A stretch of DNA of 54,333 bases from an uncultured Clostridia bacterium (GCA_944381275.1 CALWKO010000007.1:1-54333); one strand, 5' to 3'. Positions 35,153 through 44,674 are shown, numbered from the stretch's first letter. A program made the numbers and translations. The notes: generated by a model from the letters alone, not told the origin.

Positions 35153-36302
35153 AGTTCACTTCCAGCTCGCCGCGATAGTTTTCCGCCGCGTAGAGCATTT
35201 TTTCATCGTTTATATCATTAATAATATATAAAGTCGAGGAAAAAATCAAGCGATTGCCGGCAAAAACGCGAATGCCGCCCAATTCGCTCCCCGCTTTAAG
35301 CGGCAGGGAGTGCCCGCCGGAAGGTGAAATTTCGTACACAAGACCGCCTAAATCCTCCTTTTTCACGGCAAAATCCATCCCTCCGCGCACGCCGACAGCG
35401 ACGCCCTCGCTACAATACAGGGGCTCGCCCTCCTCCGCACCGCGCGCGGCGCAGTATTCGCCGAAGGCGGAATCCATATAATTCATGCTGTCCTGCCACA
35501 TATTGTAGTGATTGAGCACCACGCACACGAGCTGCATTCCGCCGCGGCTAGCGCTTGAAACTAGGCATCTGCCCGATTTTGTCGTATAGCCTGTCTTTAC
35601 GCCGTTGGCACCGTCGTACAGATTGAGTAATTTATTTTTGTTATACCAAGTGCGGGCGGCGGTGTGCTCGCTAGCGGGCACTTCAAACTTTTTACAGCTC
35701 ACTATCTCCTTGAAGCTTTGATTGTCCATCGCGGCGCAAGTGAGGACGGCAAGGTCGCGTGCGGAAGTATAATGATCGGGATCGTGCAGCCCGTGGGGAT
35801 TGCAAAAATGCGTGTTTTTCAAGTTAAGCCTTGCGGCATAGTCGTTCATCATCATAACAAAATTATCCATATTTTTGCGCACATGTAGAGCGAGCGCCAC
35901 CGCCGCGTCGTTGCCCGATTGCATCATGAGCGCGTGGAGCAGCTCGTTTACGGTGAACTCCTCACCTTCACGCAGATAGACGGAAGACCCCTCCACGCCG
36001 ACCGCTTCTTTCGGCACGGTGACGATGTCGTCCAAAGAAGAGTTTTCCAGCGTGACGATGGCGGTGACTATCTTAGTGGTGCTCGCCATGGGGAGGCGAA
36101 TATCCTGCCCGCTTCCTAATAAAACCTGCCTTGAAGGCTGATACATAACTACGAAGGACGAGCCCGATTCGGCTGCGCAATTCCCACAACTAATTGTTAT
36201 AATTCCCAATATTATTATGAAAATCGAAATAATAGAGAATAGTTTTAGCAATTTTATGACTTTTTCATCGCGTTTAAAACCGCCTTTGCAAAGTTCATCC
36301 AT
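35088..36302 (-). CDS. dacF: D-alanyl-D-alanine carboxypeptidase (DacF/DacB-like, PBP5 family)
   Basis: It trims the fifth D-alanine of peptidoglycan stem peptides. The 404-residue product has a signal/anchor segment (about 18-40), the Ser-x-x-Lys motif STTK, SGN and KTG (VKTGYTT), then a C-terminal beta domain. Its place beside gerW and DUF2953 suggests a spore-cortex role. AGGAGG lies 8 bases before the ATG, so a 49-base overlap with gerW is supported. Its end overlaps rluB by 65 bases. Confidence 0.92.
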   Translation of the reverse strand: MDELCKGGFKRDEKVIKLLKLFSIISIFIIILGIITISCGNCAAESGSSFVVMYQPSRQVLLGSGQDIRLPMASTTKIVTAIVTLENSSLDDIVTVPKEAVGVEGSSVYLREGEEFTVNELLHALMMQSGNDAAVALALHVRKNMDNFVMMMNDYAARLNLKNTHFCNPHGLHDPDHYTSARDLAVLTCAAMDNQSFKEIVSCKKFEVPASEHTAARTWYNKNKLLNLYDGANGVKTGYTTKSGRCLVSSASRGGMQLVCVVLNHYNMWQDSMNYMDSAFGEYCAARGAEEGEPLYCSEGVAVGVRGGMDFAVKKEDLGGLVYEISPSGGHSLPLKAGSELGGIRVFAGNRLIFSSTLYIINDINDEKMLYAAENYRGELEVNYGSKTEQIYCKLRNGVAPRSG

Positions 36303-36613
36303 TTTCCGCCCTCCTCCTTATTATCCTCGTTTACCACCCTATACTCGCCGCCTTGGGCAATCAAAAAGCCGCAGGGAGTGAGCGTAACGCCTCCGCCGCC
36401 CGCCGCGGCGAACGGCAGGCGCAGCATGCTGCCGCCATCCTTACCGCCGTACTCTCCCCCGCCGTACACAAAGCCGAGGGATACTTTGCAATAGGGGATC
36501 ACCACAGTATCCCCGTCCAGCCGCACGGGTTCGCCCATGATATTTCCGCCGCTTGAGAGCTTTTTTAAGTTTTCCAGGGTGATACCCATAATATCCATAA
36601 TTGTTTGCTGCAT
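36254..36613 (-). CDS. gerW: GerW/YtfJ sporulation protein
   Basis: GerW is needed for spore germination or spore-coat associated functions in Bacillus. The 119-residue product shows the family pattern: MGITLENLKKLSSGGNIMGEPV, VIPYCKVSLGFVYGGG, then a Gly-rich patch and GGGVTLTPCGFLIAQ. AAGGAG precedes the ATG. It lies one base after the DUF2953 gene, the same pairing as ytfI-ytfJ in Bacillus, and supports sporulation ability. Confidence 0.9.
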   Translation of the reverse strand: MQQTIMDIMGITLENLKKLSSGGNIMGEPVRLDGDTVVIPYCKVSLGFVYGGGEYGGKDGGSMLRLPFAAAGGGGVTLTPCGFLIAQGGEYRVVNEDNKEEGGKWMNFAKAVLNAMKKS

Positions 36614-36614
36614 T

Positions 36615-37157
36615 TTATTCTCCTTGCCTAATAAATTTTCTTATGGTGAATAGAGTGCGCCATCCCGCCTCTGCCCGCGCATTCAGCGCCATGCATTCCC
36701 TTCCGTACTCGGCGTTTACGGCGCTTTTGCACTCGCGCGCCCGCACATACCTATTGAGCGCACGCGCCGCCGCTTGCCCCAAAGCCGCGCTCATCATCGC
36801 GGTGACGGCGGCGTCCTTGCTCCCCACGCTCGCATTTACCGCGATACTGCGCAGATAAAGCCTGCCAATCTTTCTGCGGCTGCGCTTACTTCTTTTACCC
36901 TTACTTGCGCCCTTTTTGCTTCCTGCCCCTATCTTGCGCAACGCTCCGCCGTTTAACTGATAGTAGAGGTTTCCGCCGCATTCGAAGAGTTTTATCCTCA
37001 CCGCCTGCACGCCCAAGATGTTCACGCTCGCAGCCATGTACCCCTGCGGCAAATTTGCGCTCACTTGAACGACGATACCCGCGCTTACCGCTGTCACAAA
37101 GAGCGCGGCAAGCAATATTAAGCCTCCGCACAGCCACCAAAAGAATATCATATTCAT
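36615..37157 (-). CDS. DUF2953 membrane protein (YtfI-like)
   Basis: The 180-residue product has one N-terminal membrane helix (about 5-27), then a beta-rich segment, a very basic stretch KKGASKGKRSKRSRRK and a helical C-terminus ending near RTLFTIRKFIRQ. This layout and position directly before gerW match the DUF2953/YtfI family of spore formers, whose function is unknown. No Shine-Dalgarno is obvious before MNMIFFW. Confidence 0.75.
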   Translation of the reverse strand: MNMIFFWWLCGGLILLAALFVTAVSAGIVVQVSANLPQGYMAASVNILGVQAVRIKLFECGGNLYYQLNGGALRKIGAGSKKGASKGKRSKRSRRKIGRLYLRSIAVNASVGSKDAAVTAMMSAALGQAAARALNRYVRARECKSAVNAEYGRECMALNARAEAGWRTLFTIRKFIRQGE

Positions 37158-37223
37158 ATTTTGTGAATATGCGCGCTTTTTATCAATGTAGGATTTTTAT
37201 TACTTATATGTTGAAAAAGTATT

Positions 37224-37247
37224 AAAAAAGGAGCGCTGCCGCTCCTT
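37224..37247 (-). terminator. Terminator after scpB
   Basis: Stem AAGGAGC/GCTCCTT with a 6-base loop and T6 on the reverse strand; it separates the lysA-scpB transcript from the DUF2953 operon. Confidence 0.85.
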
Positions 37248-37290
37248 GATGACCCGCGCCTGCGGCGCGTGTTCGCCTTATCCGGTTAAA

Positions 37291-38214
37291 TTATTCATCG
37301 TCCTCGGAATCGTCGTCCTCGTCTTCGTCCTCGAATTCCTCGTCGTCGAAATCGTCGCCCGTATCTATCTCGTCGTCTTCGCCGTAGTCGGGTTCTTCTT
37401 CCTCCTCGCCGTCACCTTCCGCAACGTCTGCGGCGGCTTCGTCCTTCCCTTCGGCGATGTCTGCGGCGGCTTCTTCCTTTTCATCGTCACCGCTCACATA
37501 TTGCACGTCCTCGCCCTTCAAGAAGTCGGGCAGTTCGTCTTCTTCCTTCAAAGCCTCGTCCAGGGCCTTTTCCGTAGCGTTGAGCGCCGCCACTTCGTCG
37601 TCGTCCGCGCCGTAAACTTCGCCCGTAAAGTCGTCCGCAAGGTTGACTTCCCTGAACAGATCCTCCCTCTTTGCCGCGTATGTACCCAGCTCCATAAGCC
37701 TCTTCATCACGTCCTTATAATCGGGCAGTTCATTGAGACTGCGCAGTTGGAATCTGCGCAAAAATTCGTTCGTGGTGACGTAAAGCCACGGGCGCCCGGG
37801 GGTATTGCGGTGACCGCTCACCCTGATAAGTCCCGCCCTGGTGAGCGTGGTGAGCGCGTAATCTGCGCTGGTGTTGCCCCTTATTTCCTCTATTTCGCCG
37901 CGCGTTATGGGCTGTTTGTAGGCAATTATCGCCAAAACCTGCAAAAGCGTATCTGAAAGCGCCTTTTGGCGGATGGGGCGCAGCACGTCGGAGACCACCT
38001 CCCCGTAAGAGGGATTTGACGTGAATTGCACATAGTCGTTGAACTCCACGAGCAGTATGCCCCTGTCCCCCTTGTAGCGCTGGGCAAGGGCGCGGACGGC
38101 GTCGTTGAGCTGTTTGCGAGTGACTCCCTCCAATTTATCCAAGATGTCCTTCTTCTTTATTTCCGTGCCTGCGGAAAAAATTATGGCTTCTACCGTTTGG
38201 ATAAGGTTTTCCAT
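37291..38214 (-). CDS. scpB: Segregation and condensation protein ScpB with long acidic tail
   Basis: ScpB bridges the Smc-ScpA condensin complex. Residues 1-185 are the two winged-helix domains (ENLIQTVEAIIFSAG, LAIIAYKQPITRGEIEEIRG, TPGRPWLYVTT). The remaining about 120 residues are extremely rich in Asp and Glu, include a doubled EAAAD(I/V)AEG unit and end DDDSEDDE. The usual length is 180-200; here it is 307. The ATG shares one base with the scpA stop (TGATG) and follows AGGAGGGG. Confidence 0.93.
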   Translation of the reverse strand: MENLIQTVEAIIFSAGTEIKKKDILDKLEGVTRKQLNDAVRALAQRYKGDRGILLVEFNDYVQFTSNPSYGEVVSDVLRPIRQKALSDTLLQVLAIIAYKQPITRGEIEEIRGNTSADYALTTLTRAGLIRVSGHRNTPGRPWLYVTTNEFLRRFQLRSLNELPDYKDVMKRLMELGTYAAKREDLFREVNLADDFTGEVYGADDDEVAALNATEKALDEALKEEDELPDFLKGEDVQYVSGDDEKEEAAADIAEGKDEAAADVAEGDGEEEEEPDYGEDDEIDTGDDFDDEEFEDEDEDDDSEDDE

Positions 38215-39038
38215 CAATTCCCCTCCTCTTCGTCCGTCTTTACAAGTTCGCGCATATCCGCCTTGTTGATGTCGAAGTTTTCGTCAAGTGTTATGTATAT
38301 CTCGCCGAACAGTTCCTTTTGTTCCGCCTTTGCCACCTGCTTTTTCATCAGCTCCAAAAGCGCGGAGAAGGTGGCGATGACCTCGCTCTTGTTGTATACG
38401 GAAGTGAAAAGCTTGGAAAATTCCACGCTCTTCTTTTCCGCAAGCACGGTGGTGATATACACGATTTTTTCCGCAACGGTGAAGGTGTCGCGCGCGATCT
38501 TCTTGGTCGTCGTGCGCCTGTCGTCGTCGCTGAAATTGAATAAAATTTTACCGTATGCGTCGATAAGCTTGTCTAAATTAAAGCTTTTTATCACTATTTT
38601 CGCGTCTTCTTCGGTGAACTGAGGCTCACGCATAAAGCGGTTGGTCGTCTCTAGTTCCCTGAGCTTTTGCGATTGCTGCTTGAATATCTCGTAAAGCCTT
38701 AGCTGGAATTCAAGCTTCTCCCTGGGATCTTCTATCCACTCGTCCTGGTCGTCCATATAGGCGTCGTCTACCTCCGGAGGCAGTACGGAGCGCGACTTTA
38801 TTTCAAGAAGCGTTGCCGCCATCGCCATAAAGTCCGCAGCCACGTCCATGTCCACGGTGTCGAGCTGCTTCATGTACTCCATATATTGACCGGTTATTTC
38901 GGAGATGGGAAAGTTGTCTATTTGATACTTACCCTCTTCCACGATAAGGGTGTAGAGGAGCGCAATGGGGCCTTCAAAATCACCCAAGGAGAACTTGAGA
39001 GAGTCGCTTGCATGATATTCAAAAGCCGTATTAGCCAT
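38214..39038 (-). CDS. scpA: Segregation and condensation protein ScpA
   Basis: ScpA is the kleisin subunit that closes the Smc ring. The 274-residue product has the N-terminal Smc-binding motif FEGPIALLYTLIVEEGKYQIDNFPISEI, the FMAMAATLLEIKSRSVLPPE helix and a C-terminal winged helix (VIATFSALLELMKKQVAKAEQ). Length and order are typical. One-base overlaps link it to the M50 protease gene upstream (TAATG) and scpB downstream. Confidence 0.95.
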   Translation of the reverse strand: MANTAFEYHASDSLKFSLGDFEGPIALLYTLIVEEGKYQIDNFPISEITGQYMEYMKQLDTVDMDVAADFMAMAATLLEIKSRSVLPPEVDDAYMDDQDEWIEDPREKLEFQLRLYEIFKQQSQKLRELETTNRFMREPQFTEEDAKIVIKSFNLDKLIDAYGKILFNFSDDDRRTTTKKIARDTFTVAEKIVYITTVLAEKKSVEFSKLFTSVYNKSEVIATFSALLELMKKQVAKAEQKELFGEIYITLDENFDINKADMRELVKTDEEEGN

Positions 39039-39799
39039 TATAGCCCTCCTAAGATACTGCGCTGGATGACGTCCATCAGCCGTATGAACAAGTTTTGATA
39101 TTGACCGAATATGTTCAGATTCACGCCGATGTAACTTGCGATATATCCCAGCACCGTGAAGATCAAAATCACGCCTATGAGCAGGAAATTGCCGTACCTG
39201 TAATTAAACGCCACATACGCGTTGTTCGGTTTTGCCAGCGTTTCCACCACCCTGAATCCGTCCAAAGGATAGATGGGGATAAGGTTGAACAGGAAAAGCG
39301 TCATGTTTATCGTAACGCCGTAGGCGCACAGATAGTAAAAGAATGTGTAGGCATAGCGCGCCGCGCCCGAAGCCGTTGCATAATACATCGCGCCGCCGTA
39401 CTCCACTATCACCCCCGCCGCGCCGAACACCGCCGTGACTATGCACAAGCCGATGAGAGCGGTTATCGCAAGGATGAGGTTCATCGTGACCCCGGCGAGC
39501 GAAGTCATGAGCATGCCCTTGCGGTAGTTGGTGAAGTTGCGCGAATCGATGGGCACGGGTTTTGCCCAACCGAAGCCCACTACCAGCATCATGATAGTGC
39601 CCCACAAGTCGAAATGCTTGAGCGGATTGAGCGTGAGCCTGCCCGCATACTTGGCGGTGAAGTCACCGTTGAGATATGCCGCATAGCCGTGAGCTATCTC
39701 GTGAAGCATGATTGCAAACGCGCCCACAATGATTATCGCCAAGAGCATGAGCAATCCGGAGACGAAATCCCCGCTTGTGAAAACTTGATATATCAGCAC
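39038..39799 (-). CDS. Site-2-protease-like M50 membrane metalloprotease
   Basis: The 253-residue polytopic product has the zinc motif HEIAHG (about residue 33) and the third ligand in NLIPIYPLDGFRV, matching the YwhC/RseP-like short M50 group often next to scpA in Clostridia. The substrate is unknown. Six bases separate it from lysA, and its stop overlaps the scpA start by one base. Confidence 0.88.
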   Translation of the reverse strand: MLIYQVFTSGDFVSGLLMLLAIIIVGAFAIMLHEIAHGYAAYLNGDFTAKYAGRLTLNPLKHFDLWGTIMMLVVGFGWAKPVPIDSRNFTNYRKGMLMTSLAGVTMNLILAITALIGLCIVTAVFGAAGVIVEYGGAMYYATASGAARYAYTFFYYLCAYGVTINMTLFLFNLIPIYPLDGFRVVETLAKPNNAYVAFNYRYGNFLLIGVILIFTVLGYIASYIGVNLNIFGQYQNLFIRLMDVIQRSILGGL

Positions 39800-39805
39800 T
39801 CTTAA

Positions 39806-41122
39806 TCACTCCATATCGGGAATTACGTCCAGCCTTGCCAAATCCTCGTACGTCTGAGGCCTTACGGCGTAGCCGCTCTTCCCGCCGCGAACGAACACCA
39901 CGGGGGGAATTACGTTGCGGTTATAGTTGCTTGCCATGGAATAGCAATATGCGCCCGTGGTGAACACGGCGAGCAGATCGCCGCGCTTTGCCTTGGGCAG
40001 TTTTATATCCTTTATTATTATGTCGCCGCTTTCACAGCACTTGCCGGCTATGGTGACCACTTCCTCCGGCTTGTCGTTTGCCCTGTTTGCGAGCACCGCT
40101 TCATACTTGGCTTCGTAGAGCGCGGGGCGGATGTTGTCCGTCATGCCGCCGTCGATAGCCACATACTTGCGCACCCCCTTGATGTCCTTGATCGCGCCCA
40201 CGGTGTAAAGCGTTACGCCCGCTTCGCCCACCACGGCTCTGCCCGGTTCTATCACGAATTGAGGCTTGTTGATGCCCTTGCGCTCCACGCAGTCGGCGAG
40301 CGTTTGGGTGAGCAATTTAACGTAATCGCAATATTCCTGCACGTTGTATTTAGGGTCTTCTTCGGTATAATGCACGCCGAAGCCGCCGCCCAGGTTGAGC
40401 ACGTCCACGGTTATGCCGTCCGATTGCAATTTTTTGATAAAGTCGGTCATCACGTCCACGGCAAGCGCGAATGCGGAGCGGTCGAATATCTGCGAACCGA
40501 TGTGGCAGTGCACGCCGGAGAACTTTAAGTTGGACTTGCTCAAAACGTCCTTTATCGCCTCCTCGGCAGCGCCCGATTTTATGGAAAATCCGAACTTGGA
40601 GTCCACTTTTGCCGTTTGAATATAGGAATGGGTGTGCGCTTCTACGCCGGGATTTACGCGCACGAGCACCTTTTGCACCCTGTTGTACTTTTTGGCGAAC
40701 TCGTTTATGCGCTCCGCATCGTCGGCGGCGTCCACCACCATGGTGCCCACGCCCACCTGCATGGCTATGTCCAGCTCCGCGTCCAGCTTGTTGTTGCCGT
40801 GGAAGTACGCCTTTGACATATCAAAGCCCGCGGAAGCGGCGGTGTAGATCTCCCCGCCCGAAACCACGTCGATACAGGTGCCCTCTTCCTTCATCACGTT
40901 ATATATGGCTTTGCAGGAAAACGCCTTTGAAGCGTACGCCATGTTGCCCTCGCCGTAAGTTTGGGCGATGGTCTGCTTAAACGCGCGGCACACGGAACGA
41001 ATATATTCTTCGTCCATTATATATAAAGGAGTGCCGTACTTTTCGGCAAGCTCCACGCAGTCGCATCCGCCTATTTCAAGATGCCCTTTTTCGTTTACTT
41101 TCATGGTAGATCTGTAATTCAT
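39806..41122 (-). CDS. lysA: Diaminopimelate decarboxylase
   Basis: This PLP enzyme makes L-lysine from meso-diaminopimelate. The 438-residue product has the PLP lysine in MAYASKAFSC, GVHCHIGSQIF, LNLGGGFGV, EPGRAVVGEAG and the dimer-active-site CESGD. The start MNYRSTMKVNEKGHL is chosen from family length and a purine-rich GGGTGAAGAAG before it; the long upstream extension crosses the promoter. It is the first gene of an operon with the M50 protease, scpA and scpB. Confidence 0.95.
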   Translation of the reverse strand: MNYRSTMKVNEKGHLEIGGCDCVELAEKYGTPLYIMDEEYIRSVCRAFKQTIAQTYGEGNMAYASKAFSCKAIYNVMKEEGTCIDVVSGGEIYTAASAGFDMSKAYFHGNNKLDAELDIAMQVGVGTMVVDAADDAERINEFAKKYNRVQKVLVRVNPGVEAHTHSYIQTAKVDSKFGFSIKSGAAEEAIKDVLSKSNLKFSGVHCHIGSQIFDRSAFALAVDVMTDFIKKLQSDGITVDVLNLGGGFGVHYTEEDPKYNVQEYCDYVKLLTQTLADCVERKGINKPQFVIEPGRAVVGEAGVTLYTVGAIKDIKGVRKYVAIDGGMTDNIRPALYEAKYEAVLANRANDKPEEVVTIAGKCCESGDIIIKDIKLPKAKRGDLLAVFTTGAYCYSMASNYNRNVIPPVVFVRGGKSGYAVRPQTYEDLARLDVIPDME

Positions 41123-41152
41123 CTTCTTCACCCGCTTGTTAATATTTAACTT

Positions 41153-41182
41153 ATTGTACCACACCCGCGCGCGCCTTGTCAA
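41153..41182 (-). promoter_or_regulatory. Promoter of lysA operon
   Basis: Reverse strand TTGACA (41177-41182), 18 bases of GC-rich alternating sequence, TACAAT (41153-41158). Confidence 0.8.
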
Positions 41183-41228
41183 AATAATACCCGCGCGCAT
41201 TTTATATATTTTTGTAAAATCGGCTATA

Positions 41229-41257
41229 TTGACAATGTATTTCATATATGTTATAAT
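41229..41257 (+). promoter_or_regulatory. Consensus promoter of the WYL regulator gene
   Basis: TTGACA (41229-41234), 17 bases, TATAAT (41252-41257), a perfect sigma-A promoter. Confidence 0.92.
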
Positions 41258-41280
41258 CTTTGTGAAAATAAGGAGGAGTT

Positions 41281-42207
41281 ATGCTGGACAAATTACTTTC
41301 TATGACCATCGACCTTATCAGTCACGAGAAGATGACGGCGGTCGAGCTGGCTTCGAAATTGGAGATCTCCATACGCACCGTTTACAGATATATCGACGAA
41401 CTGAGCGCAGCGGGCATACCCGTATACTGCAAGCGCGGCAACGGCGGCGGCATTATGGTGGGCAGAGAATTCCGCCTGCCCGCGATGTTTTTGAACCGCG
41501 ACGAGCTGGACGTGGCGATAGCCGCCCTCTCTTCTTCCGACATGAAGGATATGAAGACGGCGGAGAGCGCGCGCAACAAGCTGATCACCATGAAGGACAG
41601 GCGCCCCGCCGAGGAGACCAAGTACTACAACGAAAACTACGTGGTGGACAACAGCGACGCGGAGAGCGACGTATCTTTATCTAATAAGATAAACGCGGTG
41701 ATAGACGCAAAACGCGCGCGCAAGACCATGCGCATATGCTACCACGACTACCACGGCGAAACGACCACGCGCGACATCGACCCTTATTATTTGGTGTATC
41801 ACGACGGCGGATGGTATGTGCACGCCTTTTGCCATTTGAGGAGGCAGATGCGCCTTTTTAAGATAGCGCGCATAACGCACATGACATTGACGGGCGGCGT
41901 TTTCCTGCCCGAGAGCAAGGGCAAGAAGACGTATACCTTCCAAATGAAGCCCAAGGCGGACAAGGTGCAGATAACCTTGAAGATAACGCCGGAGGGCAGA
42001 TATGACGCGGAGGACTGGCTGGGCGTGGAGAACGTGAAACCTTCCGACGACGGGGTGAATTACGTGGCGAGCGGCTGCGTGCCGGACGATGCGGCGACCT
42101 ATGCAAAAATAGTCAAGTTCGGCAAAAACGCGAGCGTTATCTCCCCATCTTCCTTAAAACAATCAGTTTTGAAGATGTGCGAAGAATTTATGGCGGCAAA
42201 CAAATAA
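41281..42207 (+). CDS. HTH-WYL transcriptional regulator
   Basis: The 308-residue product has an N-terminal HTH_11-type winged helix (MTAVELASKLEISIRTVYRYIDELSAAGIPV), then a WYL domain (PYYLVYHDGGWYVHAFCHLRRQMRLFKIARI) and a WCX-like C-terminus. WYL proteins sense nucleotides or other ligands and control varied targets. It is divergent from lysA, so it may control its own gene or the lysA operon, which is inference. GGAGGAG lies before the ATG. Confidence 0.9.
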   Translation: MLDKLLSMTIDLISHEKMTAVELASKLEISIRTVYRYIDELSAAGIPVYCKRGNGGGIMVGREFRLPAMFLNRDELDVAIAALSSSDMKDMKTAESARNKLITMKDRRPAEETKYYNENYVVDNSDAESDVSLSNKINAVIDAKRARKTMRICYHDYHGETTTRDIDPYYLVYHDGGWYVHAFCHLRRQMRLFKIARITHMTLTGGVFLPESKGKKTYTFQMKPKADKVQITLKITPEGRYDAEDWLGVENVKPSDDGVNYVASGCVPDDAATYAKIVKFGKNASVISPSSLKQSVLKMCEEFMAANK

Positions 42208-42256
42208 TGCATTGCTAGGGCTTATGCCAAATATTGCTGTTTGAGTTTGATATTAA

Positions 42257-42284
42257 AAAAGCGGTTCACGCTGAACCGCTTTTA
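42257..42284. terminator. Bidirectional terminator between the WYL gene and icd
   Basis: Stem GCGGTTCA/TGAACCGC with A6 on one side and T-rich sequence on the other, in the gap of two convergent genes. Confidence 0.92.
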
Positions 42285-42306
42285 TTTTGCTATTTGACAA
42301 TATTTA

Positions 42307-43506
42307 TTACAGATTTTCCGCTATCTTGCGGATGAATTGTTCCGTGTTCAGCTTGACGGCAGGCACGTCCGATTTGAACAGGGAGACGAGATCGCCCGTC
42401 ATGTAACCGCTCTCTATGGTGGAGATGGTCGCCCTCTCCAGCTTATTTGCAAAGTCGACGAGTTCGGCGTTCTTGTCCAGCTCACCCCTCTTGCGCAGAG
42501 CGCCCGACCATGCGAAGATGGTGGCTACGGGATTGGTGGAAGTTTCCTCGCCCTTGAGGTATTTATAGTAGTGGCGGGTGACGGTGCCGTGCGCGGCTTC
42601 GTATTCGTAGTTGCCGTCCGGGGACACGAGCACGGAAGTCATCATGGCGAGCGAACCGTAGGCGGTGGCGACCATGTCGCTCATGACGTCGCCGTCGTAG
42701 TTCTTGCACGCCCAAATAAATCCGCCGTGAGAGCGCATGACGCGTGCGACTGCGTCGTCGATCAGTGTATAGAAGTACTCTATGCCCGCTTTTTCGAATT
42801 TTTCCTTGTATTCGCTTTCGTATATCTCCGCAAATATATCCTTAAAAGTGTGGTCGTATGTCTTGGAGATGGTGTCCTTGGTGGCAAACCATACGTCCTG
42901 CTTCACGTCGAGGGCGTAATTGAAGCAGCAGCGGGCGAAGCTGGCGATACTCTTTTCGGTATTGTGCATGCCCAAAACTATGCCGCCCGATTTGGAGAAG
43001 TCGAAGATCTCTATCTCTCGCCTGCCGTTTTCGTCCTCGATGACCAGCGTGGCTTTGCCGCCCTTTGCCACCTTGCTCTCCACGTCGCGGTAGATGTCGC
43101 CGTAGGCGTGCCTTGCCATGGTGATGGGGCTTGTCCAGCCGGGGACATAGGGCTGAATGCCCTTTACGAGGATGGGAGCGCGGAAGACGGTGCCGTCCAA
43201 AATAGCCCTGATCGTGCCGTTGGGGCTCTTCCACATGGTGGAGAGATTGTACTCTTCCACGCGCTGAGCGTTGGGCGTGATAGTGGCGCATTTAACACCC
43301 ACACCGTATTTTTTGATTGCAAGCGCGCTTTGAGTTGTTACGGCGTCCTTGGTTTCTTCACGGTGGACAAGGCCCAAGTCGTAATATTCCGTCTTCAAAT
43401 CCACATAGGGGGTGATGAGTATGTCCTTGATCTGCTGCCAGATGACTCTGGTCATTTCGTCGCCGTCCATTTCCACGAGCGGCACGGTCATTTTGATTTT
43501 TGTCAT
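42307..43506 (-). CDS. icd: NADP-dependent isocitrate dehydrogenase (IDH1-like type)
   Basis: It oxidises isocitrate to 2-oxoglutarate. The 399-residue product starts [16 protein letters not shown] and has [20 protein letters not shown], the substrate Arg/Tyr region and [10 protein letters not shown], all of the homodimeric eukaryote-like subfamily rather than the E. coli type. Such enzymes are common in Clostridia for glutamate synthesis. It has its own promoter inside the end of ddl. Confidence 0.95.
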   Translation of the reverse strand: MTKIKMTVPLVEMDGDEMTRVIWQQIKDILITPYVDLKTEYYDLGLVHREETKDAVTTQSALAIKKYGVGVKCATITPNAQRVEEYNLSTMWKSPNGTIRAILDGTVFRAPILVKGIQPYVPGWTSPITMARHAYGDIYRDVESKVAKGGKATLVIEDENGRREIEIFDFSKSGGIVLGMHNTEKSIASFARCCFNYALDVKQDVWFATKDTISKTYDHTFKDIFAEIYESEYKEKFEKAGIEYFYTLIDDAVARVMRSHGGFIWACKNYDGDVMSDMVATAYGSLAMMTSVLVSPDGNYEYEAAHGTVTRHYYKYLKGEETSTNPVATIFAWSGALRKRGELDKNAELVDFANKLERATISTIESGYMTGDLVSLFKSDVPAVKLNTEQFIRKIAENL

Positions 43507-43536
43507 GGTAATTCTCCGTTAATTTAATACCTTATT

Positions 43537-43565
43537 ATTATATATGGCGCGCGGCGATTTTGCAA
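43537..43565 (-). promoter_or_regulatory. Promoter of icd overlapping the ddl stop codon
   Basis: Reverse strand TTGCAA (43560-43565), 17 bases, TATAAT (43537-43542); the -10 box overlaps the TAA of ddl. Confidence 0.7.
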
Positions 43566-44665
43566 GCGTTTGCGCTGCCCGCTCCGTATACTTCCAGCAC
43601 GTCGGAGGAAAATTTTGCCGCCTTGCCCACGCCTTCGCTCACCGCTTCTTCTATCATGATGTCCATTAGGCGGTTGCCGTCTATGCCCTTGTCGGTGAAA
43701 AGATAGCTCGCAAGCGAGCCGGGAATGGTGTTGGCTTCGTTCAAAAACACCTCCCCGCGTTCGTTATCTATCAGGTAATCAAAGCGCACCACGCCCTTCA
43801 TGCCCATCTCCTTGTAGATGTCGTAAGAAGTGCGGCGGATATATTCTTCCCGCTCTGCGGGGATCTTGGCGGGGAATTCGCGGGCGGAAGCGCTCATCTT
43901 GCCCTTTCCGTTCGACAAATACTTGTCCTCGAAGGTCAAAAACTCCTTCCAGCACACGGGGCGTTCGAGGGAGGATACGATTATCTCGCCGCGGCTTTTT
44001 ACGCAGGCGCAGTTTATCTCGGTGAAGTTTTCCAGCGCGCGTTCGATGACGGCGCAGTCGTCAAATTCAAAGGCAACTTGAAGCGCGCTCTTCAACTCCT
44101 CCTCGTCTTTTGCCACGTCTATGCCGATGGACGAGCCTTGACGGGCGGGTTTGACTATCACGGGAAAGCCGAGGTCGCACGCATAGACGAGCGCCTCTTC
44201 CTCTCCGCCGCGCTCCACTTTTGCGGCGGGCAGAATGTTTGCGCCCCACCCTAAGAATACATTTTTTGAAGTTATCTTGTTCATGCATATGGCGGAAGCC
44301 TCCACCCCGGGAGAGGTATACGGTATGCGGCAGATTTCCAAAAATCCCTGCAGCGCGCCATTTTCGCCCGTTCCGCCGTGCGCGCACAGCAGAGCGCAAT
44401 CGATGTGCGCCCTCTCGTGCCTTATCCCCTTGCGGAAGACGAGCTCGCTCCCCTCGAAGTGCACGGGCGTTCCCACGACTTTTTCACCGATATATGTGCG
44501 TATCTCCCCCGCGTTTTTGGGCATGAGCATGCTCCCGTCCTCGCAGATGAGCACGGGATATACGCGGTATTTGAACTTGTCGAGCATGCCCATCGCCTGA
44601 ATGCCCGTGATCACGGAAACGTCGCGTTCACAAGATGTGCCGCCATAGATCAATGCGATATTCAT
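43538..44665 (-). CDS. ddl: D-alanine--D-alanine ligase
   Basis: An ATP-grasp enzyme that joins two D-alanines for peptidoglycan. The 375-residue product has the N-terminal IALIYGGTSCERDVSVITG, PAAKVERGG, FPVIVKPARQGSSIGIDV and the metal site VFLNEANTIPGSLASYLF. AGGAGGGG precedes the ATG. It follows the MurF-like gene by nine bases; the product of Ddl is the substrate of MurF. Confidence 0.94.
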   Translation of the reverse strand: MNIALIYGGTSCERDVSVITGIQAMGMLDKFKYRVYPVLICEDGSMLMPKNAGEIRTYIGEKVVGTPVHFEGSELVFRKGIRHERAHIDCALLCAHGGTGENGALQGFLEICRIPYTSPGVEASAICMNKITSKNVFLGWGANILPAAKVERGGEEEALVYACDLGFPVIVKPARQGSSIGIDVAKDEEELKSALQVAFEFDDCAVIERALENFTEINCACVKSRGEIIVSSLERPVCWKEFLTFEDKYLSNGKGKMSASAREFPAKIPAEREEYIRRTSYDIYKEMGMKGVVRFDYLIDNERGEVFLNEANTIPGSLASYLFTDKGIDGNRLMDIMIEEAVSEGVGKAAKFSSDVLEVYGAGSANACKIAARHI

Positions 44666-44674
44666 TTTCCCCTC

